Source: Rhodotorula mucilaginosa (taxonomy: Eukaryota > Basidiomycota > Microbotryomycetes > Sporidiobolales > Sporidiobolaceae). Taken from it: DNA of 64,000 nucleotides. Both the position numbers and the translations under genes were made by a program. Positions 26,217 to 36,002 of this stretch are shown here, piece by piece (positions within the stretch are counted from its first letter, which is position 1; every line of letters begins with the position of its first letter). The DNA is taken from contig CP137875.1 of the NCBI GenBank assembly GCA_034406715.1, forward strand, positions 186,001 to 250,000, given 5' to 3'. The notes under the pieces were generated by a model. It saw only the letters and a program-made list of their open reading frames with translations, did no database searches and was not told where the DNA came from.

Positions 26217-28264
26217 ATGCCGCACTGGGTTCCACCTGTACCGCTTTGCTCTGCCTCGCAGGGCGAGAAGAGCTTTGCGTACGAGTCTACCGGTGCGTTT
26301 CCTACAAGTCAACCTCATCATCATCATGTCGATCGGCCTGTCGAGTCTCGGGCGGCCGTGAAGCCGGCTTCCATTACGGATACCCTGTACCGCCCGGACG
26401 AAGCTCTCTCGAGACCACCCACGGCGCGCTGGACAAGGCTGCTACCTCGCAGGATGATGGAGCCGTGTTGGCTGATCTATCTGACCAGTACTGGTACTCG
26501 TCCACAGTAAAGCGGTGGCCCATCATCCTCACCGGCGTCGTTGACGAGCTCGCCAAACTCAACGGCGAGAACCAGTCCAGCACCGACGAGGACAAGGCCC
26601 GGCTCGCCGAGGGGAAGCAGCTGATTCAGGATATTTCGGGATTGATTTACGAGTTGCGGCATGACCGCGTGTTGTCGCCGATCCAGGGTCAGTCCCTCCG
26701 TTACCCCAGTCACCGTACTAAGCCCGAATGCGCTAGCTGACGCGTGCGGACGAGAACCGCAGCGACTGGTTTGCCGGACGACACCCAGATCTACAATGAT
26801 GAACTCGCCGACCTCGCCAAGAAGGGCGAGGACAAGTGGTTCTCGGCGCCGTGGTTGTTTGCTGAATGCGTGAGTAGGCGCGGAACTCGTGAGAGGCAAA
26901 GCTCGTGGGCCCACGGCTGACTCCGTTCCCGCCAGTACCTCTACCGTCGCCTCCGCGGGATGTTCGCGGTGACCAGATACTGGAGCCAGTTCGATGTCTT
27001 TGCGACCCAGAAGCTCAACGCCTGGCGATCCTCCGCCGCCGGAGCTGCCGCCCTCGCCAAGTCGCTCGAAAAGCTCGTCGCGGACGGTCCGCAAACCGAG
27101 CAGGACAAGCTCAAGCTCGACCTGATCGGCATGCTCGAAGTTGATCTCTGGGGCAACGCGACCGACCTGTCGCTCCTCACTTCGCTCACGCACGAGCAGA
27201 TCCAGCAACTGCAGTCCGTCGAGCGCGGTCAGCACTTTGTCCTGCGGAACGACTTTGAGCGCGCTTGGCAGCACATCTCCCAGCTCAAGGACGGGCGAGT
27301 CGACATCGTGCTCGACAACTCAGGCTTTGAGCTGTATACCGACTTGGTCCTCGCCGACTGGCTCGTCACCTTGTCGCCGTTCGTTTCCGAGGTCGTCTTC
27401 CACCCGAAACTTCTGCCCTGGTTCGTGTCCGATGTGTGAGTCGCCTCGTTCTTCTCTGCTAGCGGAAAGCGCCAACCGATGACTCTACCTGACCCGCACG
27501 CACAGCCAACCCCACGACTTTTCCATCATGCTCGACACGCTCGCCGACCCTTCCTTCTTCCCCGCCGACTCTGGTCTGACCGAGGAGGATCGCTCTGCTC
27601 TGCACTCGCTCGTGAAGCGATGGAAGTCGTACGTAGCTGATGGCAAGTTCAAGCTGAGCGTGCCGATGGATCTCAAGATGGGCGACAAGGGTGGCCAGCT
27701 GGCAGACTGTGCGTAATGCCCTGCCTCTAGTCTCCCTCTCGAAGAGATATCGCTGACATTCGCCGGCGCTGCGGCAGTCTGGACCTACCCGAATGCCTTC
27801 TCCGACCTGCCGGCCGTCGCACCGCAACTCTTGACCGAGCTGCAGAAGTCGAACCTGGTCATCTTCAAAGGCGACGTGAGTCGCGTTCCAGCCATATCCG
27901 CACACGAGTCAACAGGGGATACTACTGATCCACCCGCACAGCTCAACTACCGAAAGCTCGTTAGCGATGCGTGGTGGCCGACGACGGCTTCTTTCGACGA
28001 GGCCCTCGGGCCGCTTCGTGGACAGATTGACATCCTCTCATTGCGGACTTGCAAGGCCGACACGGTCGTCGGACTGCCCGAGGGAACTGAAGAACGCGTC
28101 GAGAAGGAGGACCCGAAATGGAGGGTCAACGGAAAGTGAGTGTCGTTTCCGTACTTCAAGGCGGGCGAGAGCAACCTCACCCGACTGGAAACATCGGCTG
28201 ACTGACCCGAATCCCCGACAACAGATATGCTGTGGTCAGCTTCTCCCCGAGGGAACACCAATAG
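26217..28264 (+). CDS. ARMT1/DUF89-type damage-control phosphatase
   Basis: Metal-dependent phosphatase of the DUF89 subfamily III (human ARMT1, yeast YMR027W), acting on phosphorylated sugar metabolites. The best N-terminal exon is 26217-26292 ([19 protein letters not shown], then FAYEST), spliced over a 215-nt intron to [15 protein letters not shown]. This matches the usual SFA(Y/H)xTxxR(W/I)P pattern. Core motifs are [18 protein letters not shown], the metal-site loop [36 protein letters not shown], and late [20 protein letters not shown]. Introns elsewhere are short. The 215-nt intron also stays open in the frame that reaches VKRWP, so another N-terminus is possible. TAG is at 28262-28264. 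Confidence 0.85.
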
Positions 28265-28786
28265 AGACGTGCCGCCGGACATCGGCTGTAGAGCGATACG
28301 CGTATACAGTGCCATTTTCTCCCAAGTCATTGGGCTCTCTCACTCTCTCCATAGCATCACACACGCTAAACAGGTATTCTCTACCTCGCTACTATTGCTA
28401 CGAGCAACGTCAATAAAAATGAGTATATCCGGAGTGTCCGGTGCGACCGCCAGCGGACGTCCGGACGCTTTTCTTCCCTTCCCGCTCAGGAGCTCGACGT
28501 CCTCGTCGGAACTGGGCAGGTCCATCTCATCCCATCTGCAGAGGATCAAACCCTTACTAGTCGGCAGACCATCCTGGAGTCGTGCGACTCTCGCCGAGTG
28601 GTTCTCGTCTCGCTCGCTTGTACTCGTGCACGCTCCCCTTATCAGACCTGGCACCAGGGCAATCCAGAGGCTGGCAGATCAAAGGCAAGAACGAAGTCGG
28701 ATTGAAGGTAGGTTGCCCCCACCCCTGCAGTCGTACCGCTGCACTGACTGGAACGCTGCCGGGCCGTCTAGCTCCTCGACGTCAGA
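28265..28786. other. Intergenic stretch upstream of the F-box gene
   Basis: 522 bp with no gene I can support. Frames on the plus strand stay open between about 28418 and 28700, and a GT-AG intron (28711 to about 28772) could join such a frame to the F-box exon, so the F-box gene may start here rather than at 28787. Confidence 0.35.
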
Positions 28787-29968
28787 ATGCCTCGCGGCGG
28801 TATTCCTCCAGAGGTCGCCGACGAAATCCTGCATCTCGTCAAGGACGACAAGAAGACACTGCTGAGCTGCTGCCGGGCGTCAAAGGGCTTGTGCGCTCGA
28901 GCTCAACCCATTCTCTACCGCCGTCTTGACATCTTCTACCTTTCCGACCGCATAACCACGCCCTTCTGCCTCGATCGCGCGAGCGGGCAACTTCTCGACA
29001 CTCTCTACACTCGGCCAGCGATCGCCTCCATGTGCACCGATCTGCGGATCTGGTGGCGGGAGAAAGCGCCGGGGGATCTGCTCCGCCTGCGGACCGAGCC
29101 GACAGTTGAAGCGATCCGCGAGCTGTTTGAATGCCTACCAAACCTGTCGCGCTTTCAGCTTGGGTGGGCATGTCATCAGCATCGGCTCGCCGGTACTCAG
29201 CTCGAAAGGAGCGTGGTCGAAGTGTTACAAGCTTGGACGGGATGACCAGACCTGCGTATCCTGATCGTGCCTCGTCTCCACGACGAACTCTTGCGATTCG
29301 TCATCGGCAGACCCGAGCTCGTCGACTTGCGCGCCACCACGGCTAAAGCGGAACATGCGCTGCCGGCCGGAATTGTCCCGCCGTTCCGCCTGAGACGGCT
29401 CGAAGTGGGCCATCAACTCCAAAACCACATTTTCCGCATCGGCACATCCACTTCCCAAGAGACGCTGCAGAGACTGACCGTCCCGTTCGATACCGATCTC
29501 TCCGTCGAGCTCGAGCCGTTTCACAATCTCCGCTACCTCTGCCTCGAATTCAGCTCTTACAGGGAGCACAACCTCGGCGAGTGCCACGAGTGGCTCGAGC
29601 GCATCAAGGCGTTCATGAAAGCCGACTCGCACATCTCGACGCTTGCCTTCAGCCACGCTCGCGATTCGTCACGCAGCAACCGGATCCGCACAGTTCGGTC
29701 GGCTCTTCCGCGAAATCTCGAAGAGCTCATCCTCTATCCCTGGCCAATGTTGGCGGAAGACGCCTTAAAATGCATCGAAGTCGGCATGAGCCAGCAGAAC
29801 CTGTGGCCGTCAAGTCTCAGGAAGATTGTCTGGACGCCGGAGTCGACGGATGGATCGTGGACGGAGGAGGAGATTCAGCTCGTCCGAGACAAGTGTTTGG
29901 AGCATGGGATCGCAGACGTCTACTTTCCGCGCTTTCCGGATTGGTGCACCGGCGACGAAGACTATTGA
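28787..29968 (+). pseudogene. F-box-like gene interrupted by one in-frame TGA
   Basis: From the ATG at 28787 the frame encodes an F-box-like N-terminus (GGIPPEVADEILHLV, then TLLSCCRASKGLCARA) and leucine-rich-like segments. It stops at TGA 29243-29245 (after LQAWTG). The same frame continues without any other stop to 29968 with equally coding-like sequence (PDLRILIVPRLHDELLRFV, later NLRYLCLEFSSYREHN and LPRNLEELILYPWPML). Together they would make about 393 residues. A TGG-to-TGA change would explain it. F-box adaptors recruit SCF ubiquitin ligases. Alternatives are a sequencing error, an unrecognised intron, or a shortened protein. Confidence 0.6.
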
Positions 29969-30084
29969 CGGTGGATACATTTGCTGGAACTGCTTTCTGC
30001 TTCGTAGCTTGAACGAAACCGAATAATCTGGATATCTCGTCAACCCAGGCCTGTCTATGCTACGGGTTGATTACACGAGGCGCC

Positions 30085-32861
30085 CTACGACTCGATTACG
30101 GGCGGATGGGGAAAAGCACTCGTCAAGTCTTCTCCGCTGCCTTCGTCGTCTTCGCCCTCTGACGACAGCGAAAGGATCGACTCCAGCGTCCACGAAGGGC
30201 CCTTCCAAGCCAACTCACTCAGAGGGCTGGATGGGTCTGGCTGCAGCGCCTCCCTGGAAGTCTCCAGGCGGAGGAGTGGCGTCGAGCGGCTTCTCGGCAT
30301 TTCCAAGCCGCGAAGGAAAGGCTTGCCGCTGCCGGATCTGACCCCGTTGACGGTTGCAAGCTGTCGCCGCGGCAGTTCGAGCTGGCGGAGAGGCAAGTTC
30401 GAGAACCTGGTCGAGAGCATCCTGACCTCGTCGGGAACGTCCGGCGCGGGACGGCCTTGGTGATTCGAGTCCATGTACGACCAAGGTTCCGACGGCCGGT
30501 GCTGTTCGCCGGGGTCCTCTTCGTCGCCGCTGCTGACGCCAAAGTCCAGGAAAGACTCGCTATTGCGAAAAGCTCGAAGCGAATCATCCGAGCGATGAGA
30601 AGTGTGCGGTGGCGAAGTCGGCGGCGTGAGGATCGGCGGCAAGGGCGGCAGACCTCCTTGCGGAGGCGGGGGCGAAGGTCCTCCAGGAGCGCCGTCGCCG
30701 TTGGAGAATCGTTGGTTCCCAGACCGCGGAGGCGAGCCCAGGGTAGGCAGTCGAGGGTGGCCTTCGAGCGCGGCAAGAGCGTTCAGTCGCTGCACATTCT
30801 TGGTCCGGGCGCTGGCGACCGATCCAAAAATGCTCATCCGCTCTGGCTGAAGCTTGGGAGTCGACTGAAGGGTTCGAAATTGTGGAACCCCGGCCGGCTC
30901 CGATTCCGAACGGAACGGCGAGGAGGGCCTTGCAGGACTGTGCGACCCGCCGTTGCTCGAAAGCTTGCGTTCGTCCACGCCGCTGTCTCCTCGAGATTTC
31001 GGAAGGGCGGGAGTCGAAGAGCTCCGGGAGGCGAGCGCAGGTCGCTGACCAACGGGCTGCAGCGACCGCTGCACCACCTGCGGCTGCAACGAGCTGCGGA
31101 CCGAAGGATTGTCCCTCGTGGCCGGCAGACTGTGTTGACTCTGCGATCCATTCCCGCTGCTGGTCGACAAGCTGGTGACGCCTTCGAAAGCGGACGAAAA
31201 CCGGATCGAGTCGAGCGTGAGCCGATGACGATTCGGCACGCCCACGTCGTCGCTGCCTTCGTAGACCGATGGGGCATATGTGGACGACGCCACCGAGGCA
31301 ACTTTGCTCCGATTCGGACCTCGAGACAGCTGAGCGTCGTCATAAGGCGCGTCGTCATCGATCCCCGCTTCAAGCGGGCGCAACGGCACGGACGGAGGAC
31401 TCGGCGGCGGCGTCGCCAACCCCAACCCCAACCCCATCCCGGAGCTCGTGACCGCCTTGCTCGTGGGGTCCTCGTTCGCGTCCGTCGCAGGAGTCCGAAA
31501 GTGGAAGCAGACATGAGTGTCGTCCAAGGAGCAGCTGGCTTCGGTCGCAAGCGAGGAGTTGCCTTCTTCCGTCGACGTGAGGGGGATCTCGAGTGACGCA
31601 AACGCCGCGGGACCGCTCAGCGAACGCTGCCGGTCATGTCGGGCAGAGTTCGGCGTGGTGGGTTGTGGACGCGGAGTCGACAGGGTGATCCGCAGCGAGC
31701 GTTCACTGCTCGACGGACTCGAAACCCGAGGAGGCAGCGAAGCAGCCGACGACCTGCGAAGGTAACACCCGGGCACGAAGGGCGTCAGCCACACACAGAC
31801 GTAGAAAGAGTCCAGACGGAGGTATGAACGCACTTGGTCTCGGGCAAAGCCTTCTGCTCGATGCCGAGTACCCGCGCAGCCTTTCCGGTGGCTTTCACCT
31901 CCTCTCCTAGGATCTGCGCCGCCTTTTCTGCACGGCCGGGGCTGGCCGTTTGCGGGACGTCGAAGCCGTACTGACTGCGAGAGCCGAGTTGCCCTTGCGG
32001 CCAAAGCTCGCTGAAATCGAAGGCGGTGGGCGGAGACATCATCGGCGAGGCGCGCCGCGGGAACGGCGGAGGGCCCGAGTAGGACGAGATCGGCGACGAG
32101 ATCTCGCGAGGGGGAGTCATTGGCGTGGCTTTGTATGCGCCGAGTGGCGGCATGTAGAGCTCCTGACTCGGACTCGAGATGACGTTCTCGCCGCGAGCTG
32201 CTCCGTTCAAGCTCAACTTGCTCCCTTTGGTGATCAAGCGCTTGAACCGATGTTTGCGGCTTGGGCTGGCGACTTCCTCCTTCGAGGTGCGCTTCCGGTG
32301 CCTCGGCGTCGTAAGTTTGGGCAACTGTTGTTCATCGTCGGCGTCGTCGGCGCAATCGTCCTGCTCGTCGGTTCCCGCTCTCGCTTTTCCGCGGTGGCGG
32401 GACGGGAAAGTCGGGCTACGCTGCGCGTGTTTGATCCGGCCAGCTGGAGTCTCGTCGCTGTAGCCGCGGCGAGTCATGGGCGGAGTCGTAGGAGGAGGAC
32501 CGGGACGATGGACCCGAGCGGGACTCGACCGGACCGAGTCGCAATCGTCTTGGCTCATGCCAAAGTCTCGTGCCGTCTCAAACCGCACAACCCCGCTGGT
32601 CGAAGCGTTCGTGCTCGGCGCCGCGGCACCCATCGTCGTCGTCGAATAGCTGCTGGTCGAGACGGGCTGCCCCGAGTCCTGCCGCGCGGCGTGCGCAAGC
32701 TGCTGGGTTGTGGCTGTGCGGGCGCCCAGCGTCATTGATGCAGGCGAACTGGACCGGGACCCGGGCGGTGTGGGCTGCAGAACTCGTTGCTGCGGTCGAC
32801 GCGGCGTCAGCGAGCGGGGAAAAGTGGCGCCGCCGGCTGAATGAGCTGCGAGACGAGGCAT
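30085..32861 (-). CDS. Ser/Pro-rich, largely disordered protein of unknown function
   Basis: Two exons give about 900 residues, joined at ALPETK|SSAASLPPR over an intron at about 31762-31840. There is no recognisable domain. The sequence is dominated by Ser, Pro, Thr, Arg and Asp, with many SP/TP sites typical of phosphorylated cell-cycle or polarity scaffolds. A short possible helix is AEKAAQILGEEVKATGKAAR, and the C-terminus is acidic. The chosen start is the first in-frame ATG (MPRLAAHSAGG); upstream splicing could add exons. The stop TAG is at 30085-30087. Confidence 0.6.
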
Positions 32862-33462
32862 CGGTATCCGTCAGTCTCCGCCGTTGGCCCCTCGTCTCGC
32901 CACCTCTCAGGGGGGAGTGCACGGTGTAAGGGAGAAATGCACTCGACTGCTCACCATGCGGTCGCGGTGGTGTCGTCAGTCGACGGAGCGGGTTCGGCGT
33001 TCCGGAGCGTGCGAAGGTGAAAGAAATGATGATCGAGAGGGACGCAGACGGACGCCAACGGGCGCACAGGCCCTCTCACCTCTTTTCTCTATCGGAAAAG
33101 TGTCTCGGCATCCTTGATTGTTACCGCGTCGCCGCACAGTCCTCAATCGAGTCCGTCGAGTCGCGAGCAAAAGTGGCGGCGCGCGAGGACAAAGGGAGCG
33201 ACTTTTCCCTCAACTTGAAGATGGCCTTCTCAGACTCGGCGACCCGGACCCGCCCGCAGCTGATCTCTTCTCTGAAGTTGGAGGGCCAATCTCACGATAC
33301 CGCGTAGAGATGCATAGGGATTTCGTCTGGTCTGGGAAAATAAAGTCACAAGGAATAATCCTGCTGGACGACAGGTGGTGTCAGTCAACGCGGCCAACAG
33401 AAGCGCGAAGAAAGTGGCGAAAAAACTCACACACTCTAGATACGAACGATAACACGGCAGTC
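32862..33462. other. Stretch between two minus-strand genes
   Basis: 601 bp with no supported gene. It should hold the promoter and 5' UTR of the gene at 30085-32861 and the 3' UTR of the gene at 33463. An open but ATG-less minus frame reaches to about 33080 and could be an upstream exon of the left gene. Confidence 0.35.
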
Positions 33463-35466
33463 TTAGAAATCACTCTCATAGTCCTCCTCTTCCTCGATGC
33501 GCCTCCGAACCCAGGCGTTGTGATCCTCGTCATTGTCGCCACTGTCGCTCGGCTCAAAGAGCGCATTCGGGTCCATTTCGCTCCCGCTCCTCGTCGCCCG
33601 GCCAGCGGTCCCAGTCCCACCATTCTCACTGTCCGAATCCGAGTCGTCGTAGTCGTAAGTGTACTCGAGTCGGTTCTTGAAGAGGCGGAGGGGTGCCCGA
33701 TCCGACGTGGTGACGCCGCTCCGGAGCGCCAACTTGGTCCGCTCGCGGACCAGCTGCTTAATAGCATCCTCGACTCGATCCCACCCAGCAGCGTCGGCAT
33801 CGTCGTCGTCACCACCACCAGGGACCTCGTCCCGCCAAGCCAGCTGAGCGGCATTAAAGTGCACCTCATTCCAGAGCGGTTCCCTCGTCCGTTGTCGTTG
33901 TTCCCACGTCCATTCCCTCGGCAAGTCCCACGTCGTCTTGAACGTCAACGATTCAAGGTCTCGCAGCGGGTGAGTCGCGAACGAGGAGATCGAGGCGAGT
34001 TTGGCGGGGGAAGGGTTCAGGTAGGAGAGGAGGCGCGAGAACCGGATCGAGGTCAAGTAGCCGAGCAAGAGTTCGCGGATCCCACTCGAAGGGGGCGGAG
34101 TCAACGCAGAGGAGGAGGCGGCGCCCGATCGCGGGAGAGGGTCGGGCGAACCGTACAAGGAGACGAGAATCGGCTCCGTGATGCCCGGTCCGCCGAGCTC
34201 GACCGCCCTCAACGCCGTCAAGCTCGAGAACAAGTCCAACGACTGCTTCTTCGCCGCGGCGCTTGTCGGGACAATCGGGTGCGGCAGGATGAGCGTCAAG
34301 CATTCGAGAGTTGTCGAGAATGGCAGACGGTGGGCGGCAGCGTTCGCGCCGGCCTCGAAAACCGTTCGAATAGGCGCGCTCGACCCGGGCGTCTCGTCGA
34401 ATTCGACGCAGTCGAGGACGATCTTGTGCAATCTTGAAGACCGGGGCGCCGTCGCCGTCGTAGAACCGAGCAACCATTCGAGTTCGCCCGCGCCGCCGAG
34501 TTGGCACTGCGTCAAGACGAGTTCGGCGAGTCGAAAAGTCGGTGCTGTCGCCGAAGCGAGAGCGAGGAACGTGCGAGGGAGGACGAGTCTCACGCGCCAG
34601 AGGTCGAGGCGCGAGAGGTTGTGCCAACTCGCGAGGGCCCGGATTTGCGGCGAGAGGAGGTGAGTTCGCTCTTCTTCTTCTTCGGAAGCGTCGGCCCAGA
34701 CTTGCAATCGTTGCTTCGGGTCTTCGACGGCCGAGATGCAAGTCTCGAGTCGAGGCGCCCAGCGTTTCAACCCTTCTTCGAGTCGACGCATCGCTTCCGC
34801 TCTGACCGCCGCCTTCGAAGCTGCTCCTTTTCCCGCCGCCGCCGCCGCCGACCCGTTCCCATCGCCGGCGGGCATGGTCTGCTCGCCTTCGAGCTCGACT
34901 CCGACTTGCAAGTTGAGCTCGATGTGCCGCACATGGGGGACGAGGTCGATGACTCTGCCGACAAATTTGAGAGTTTCGACGGGGTCGAGGTGCGGACGCG
35001 GGAGCAATGCGTATGCCGGATCTTGTCCCGGGTGGAGAAGGATACTCTGCGGCGGATCGGGTAGTCGGATGCGAAGGTACTGAACATGCTCGCTCGCAGG
35101 CCCGGCGCCGTCCACCCCTACTTCGAGCAAGTTCAAGAGTCGGTGATCTGACTTTCGGGGATCTCCGACGATGAGCGACACTTTGCGGTACAGCGCTCTT
35201 CTGACGATAGGGACCAGAGTCGGATGCACGGATAGCAACGTCGCCAAGCGCCTGCGTGCGAGTTTCGGGGCTGGTGGGACCGAGAGCGAGATGATGCGGT
35301 CAAGCAGTTCGGTCGAGAGGCGGAGGAGCGGCGGCGGGACGCGGTCGTCGTCGCCACCATTGGTCGTCGTCAGGCCACTGGTCATCGTTTCACGCTGCCA
35401 GAGCGCGGAGATCGTCTGCTGGTCCTCCGGGTGTTGGCATGTGGGGAGGGAAAGGCAGCAAGCCAT
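33463..35466 (-). CDS. F-box / leucine-rich-like protein
   Basis: Single-exon frame of 667 residues from the ATG at 35466; a second ATG (MTSGLTTTNGG, about 35385) may be the true start. Near the N-terminus LLRLSTELLDRIISLSVP, then RRLATLLSVHPTLVPIVRRA, look like a fungal F-box. Leucine-rich segments follow (LSRLDLWRVRLVLPR, FRLAELVLTQCQLGG, ALRAVELGGPGIT). The C-terminus is very acidic (DYDDSDSDSE, EEEEDYESDF). The layout suggests a substrate receptor of an SCF ubiquitin ligase. I do not recognise a specific orthologue. Confidence 0.7.
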   Translation of the reverse strand: MACCLSLPTCQHPEDQQTISALWQRETMTSGLTTTNGGDDDRVPPPLLRLSTELLDRIISLSVPPAPKLARRRLATLLSVHPTLVPIVRRALYRKVSLIVGDPRKSDHRLLNLLEVGVDGAGPASEHVQYLRIRLPDPPQSILLHPGQDPAYALLPRPHLDPVETLKFVGRVIDLVPHVRHIELNLQVGVELEGEQTMPAGDGNGSAAAAAGKGAASKAAVRAEAMRRLEEGLKRWAPRLETCISAVEDPKQRLQVWADASEEEEERTHLLSPQIRALASWHNLSRLDLWRVRLVLPRTFLALASATAPTFRLAELVLTQCQLGGAGELEWLLGSTTATAPRSSRLHKIVLDCVEFDETPGSSAPIRTVFEAGANAAAHRLPFSTTLECLTLILPHPIVPTSAAAKKQSLDLFSSLTALRAVELGGPGITEPILVSLYGSPDPLPRSGAASSSALTPPPSSGIRELLLGYLTSIRFSRLLSYLNPSPAKLASISSFATHPLRDLESLTFKTTWDLPREWTWEQRQRTREPLWNEVHFNAAQLAWRDEVPGGGDDDDADAAGWDRVEDAIKQLVRERTKLALRSGVTTSDRAPLRLFKNRLEYTYDYDDSDSDSENGGTGTAGRATRSGSEMDPNALFEPSDSGDNDEDHNAWVRRRIEEEEDYESDF

Positions 35467-36002
35467 CTCTCACACGCAGCCCTTCCACACGCTTTCCCAG
35501 CTGGTGCTTATAGCGAGTCTAAGCTAGGAGGCTGAGACCTTTGCGCGAGCTCCGGTCTATAGGCTCTTTGGCCTGCTCCGCCAGAGGGAGTCCTCCTCTC
35601 CCTTCTCCTGTCCGTCCCGCCCGCTCATCCGCCCGACAACTCCTCAAGGCACCGACAGGCAGGCACTGGTACCTCTACACTGTCAAGAACGGTAAGAGAT
35701 ACACCGTCTATGCCGTTAAGCGAATACACGGATCCCGCGTCTTCCCCCTCACGAAATCACTCAACGACCTCGTTCACCGTCAAGACGCTCCGTAATCCGA
35801 CGAGGATGCAACTGGACGGGAGTCAGTGTCCGTCAAAGACCGGGGCCAAGGTCCGCAAGTCGGAACAGTATCGCTGAGGAACGCGCACCCCGGGAGGAAA
35901 CACCGCTGCTCATTAACGGACTGGTCTATAAGCAGCGCCCTAGGGGACCATCCATGAAACGCAGAACTGACTACCATTCCCTCGCAGCAGCAGACACCCG
36001 GG
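35467..36002. promoter_or_regulatory. Divergent promoter between F-box-like gene and Msb1-domain gene
   Basis: 536 bp between divergent starts. It contains a short plus frame (35541-35795) without recognisable domain, which I do not support as a gene. Confidence 0.35.

Noticed and set aside
28418-28700. Candidate small gene between ARMT1-like and F-box genes
   Set aside because: An open plus frame exists, but there is no domain, and competing frames look equally plausible; it may only be a 5' exon of the F-box gene.
30457-31596. Plus-strand open frame of 379 codons
   Set aside because: It mirrors the Ser/Pro-rich minus-strand gene; GC-rich codons on one strand keep the other open. No domain is seen.
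33118-34437. Long plus-strand open frame of 439 codons
   Set aside because: It is antisense to the single-exon F-box-like gene at 33463-35466, whose frame has coherent leucine-rich and F-box features; the plus frame is Arg-rich shadow sequence.
35541-35795. Small plus-strand frame (84 codons) in the divergent promoter
   Set aside because: It has no domain, no splice support and sits between two divergent promoters; possibly an upstream frame but not supported.
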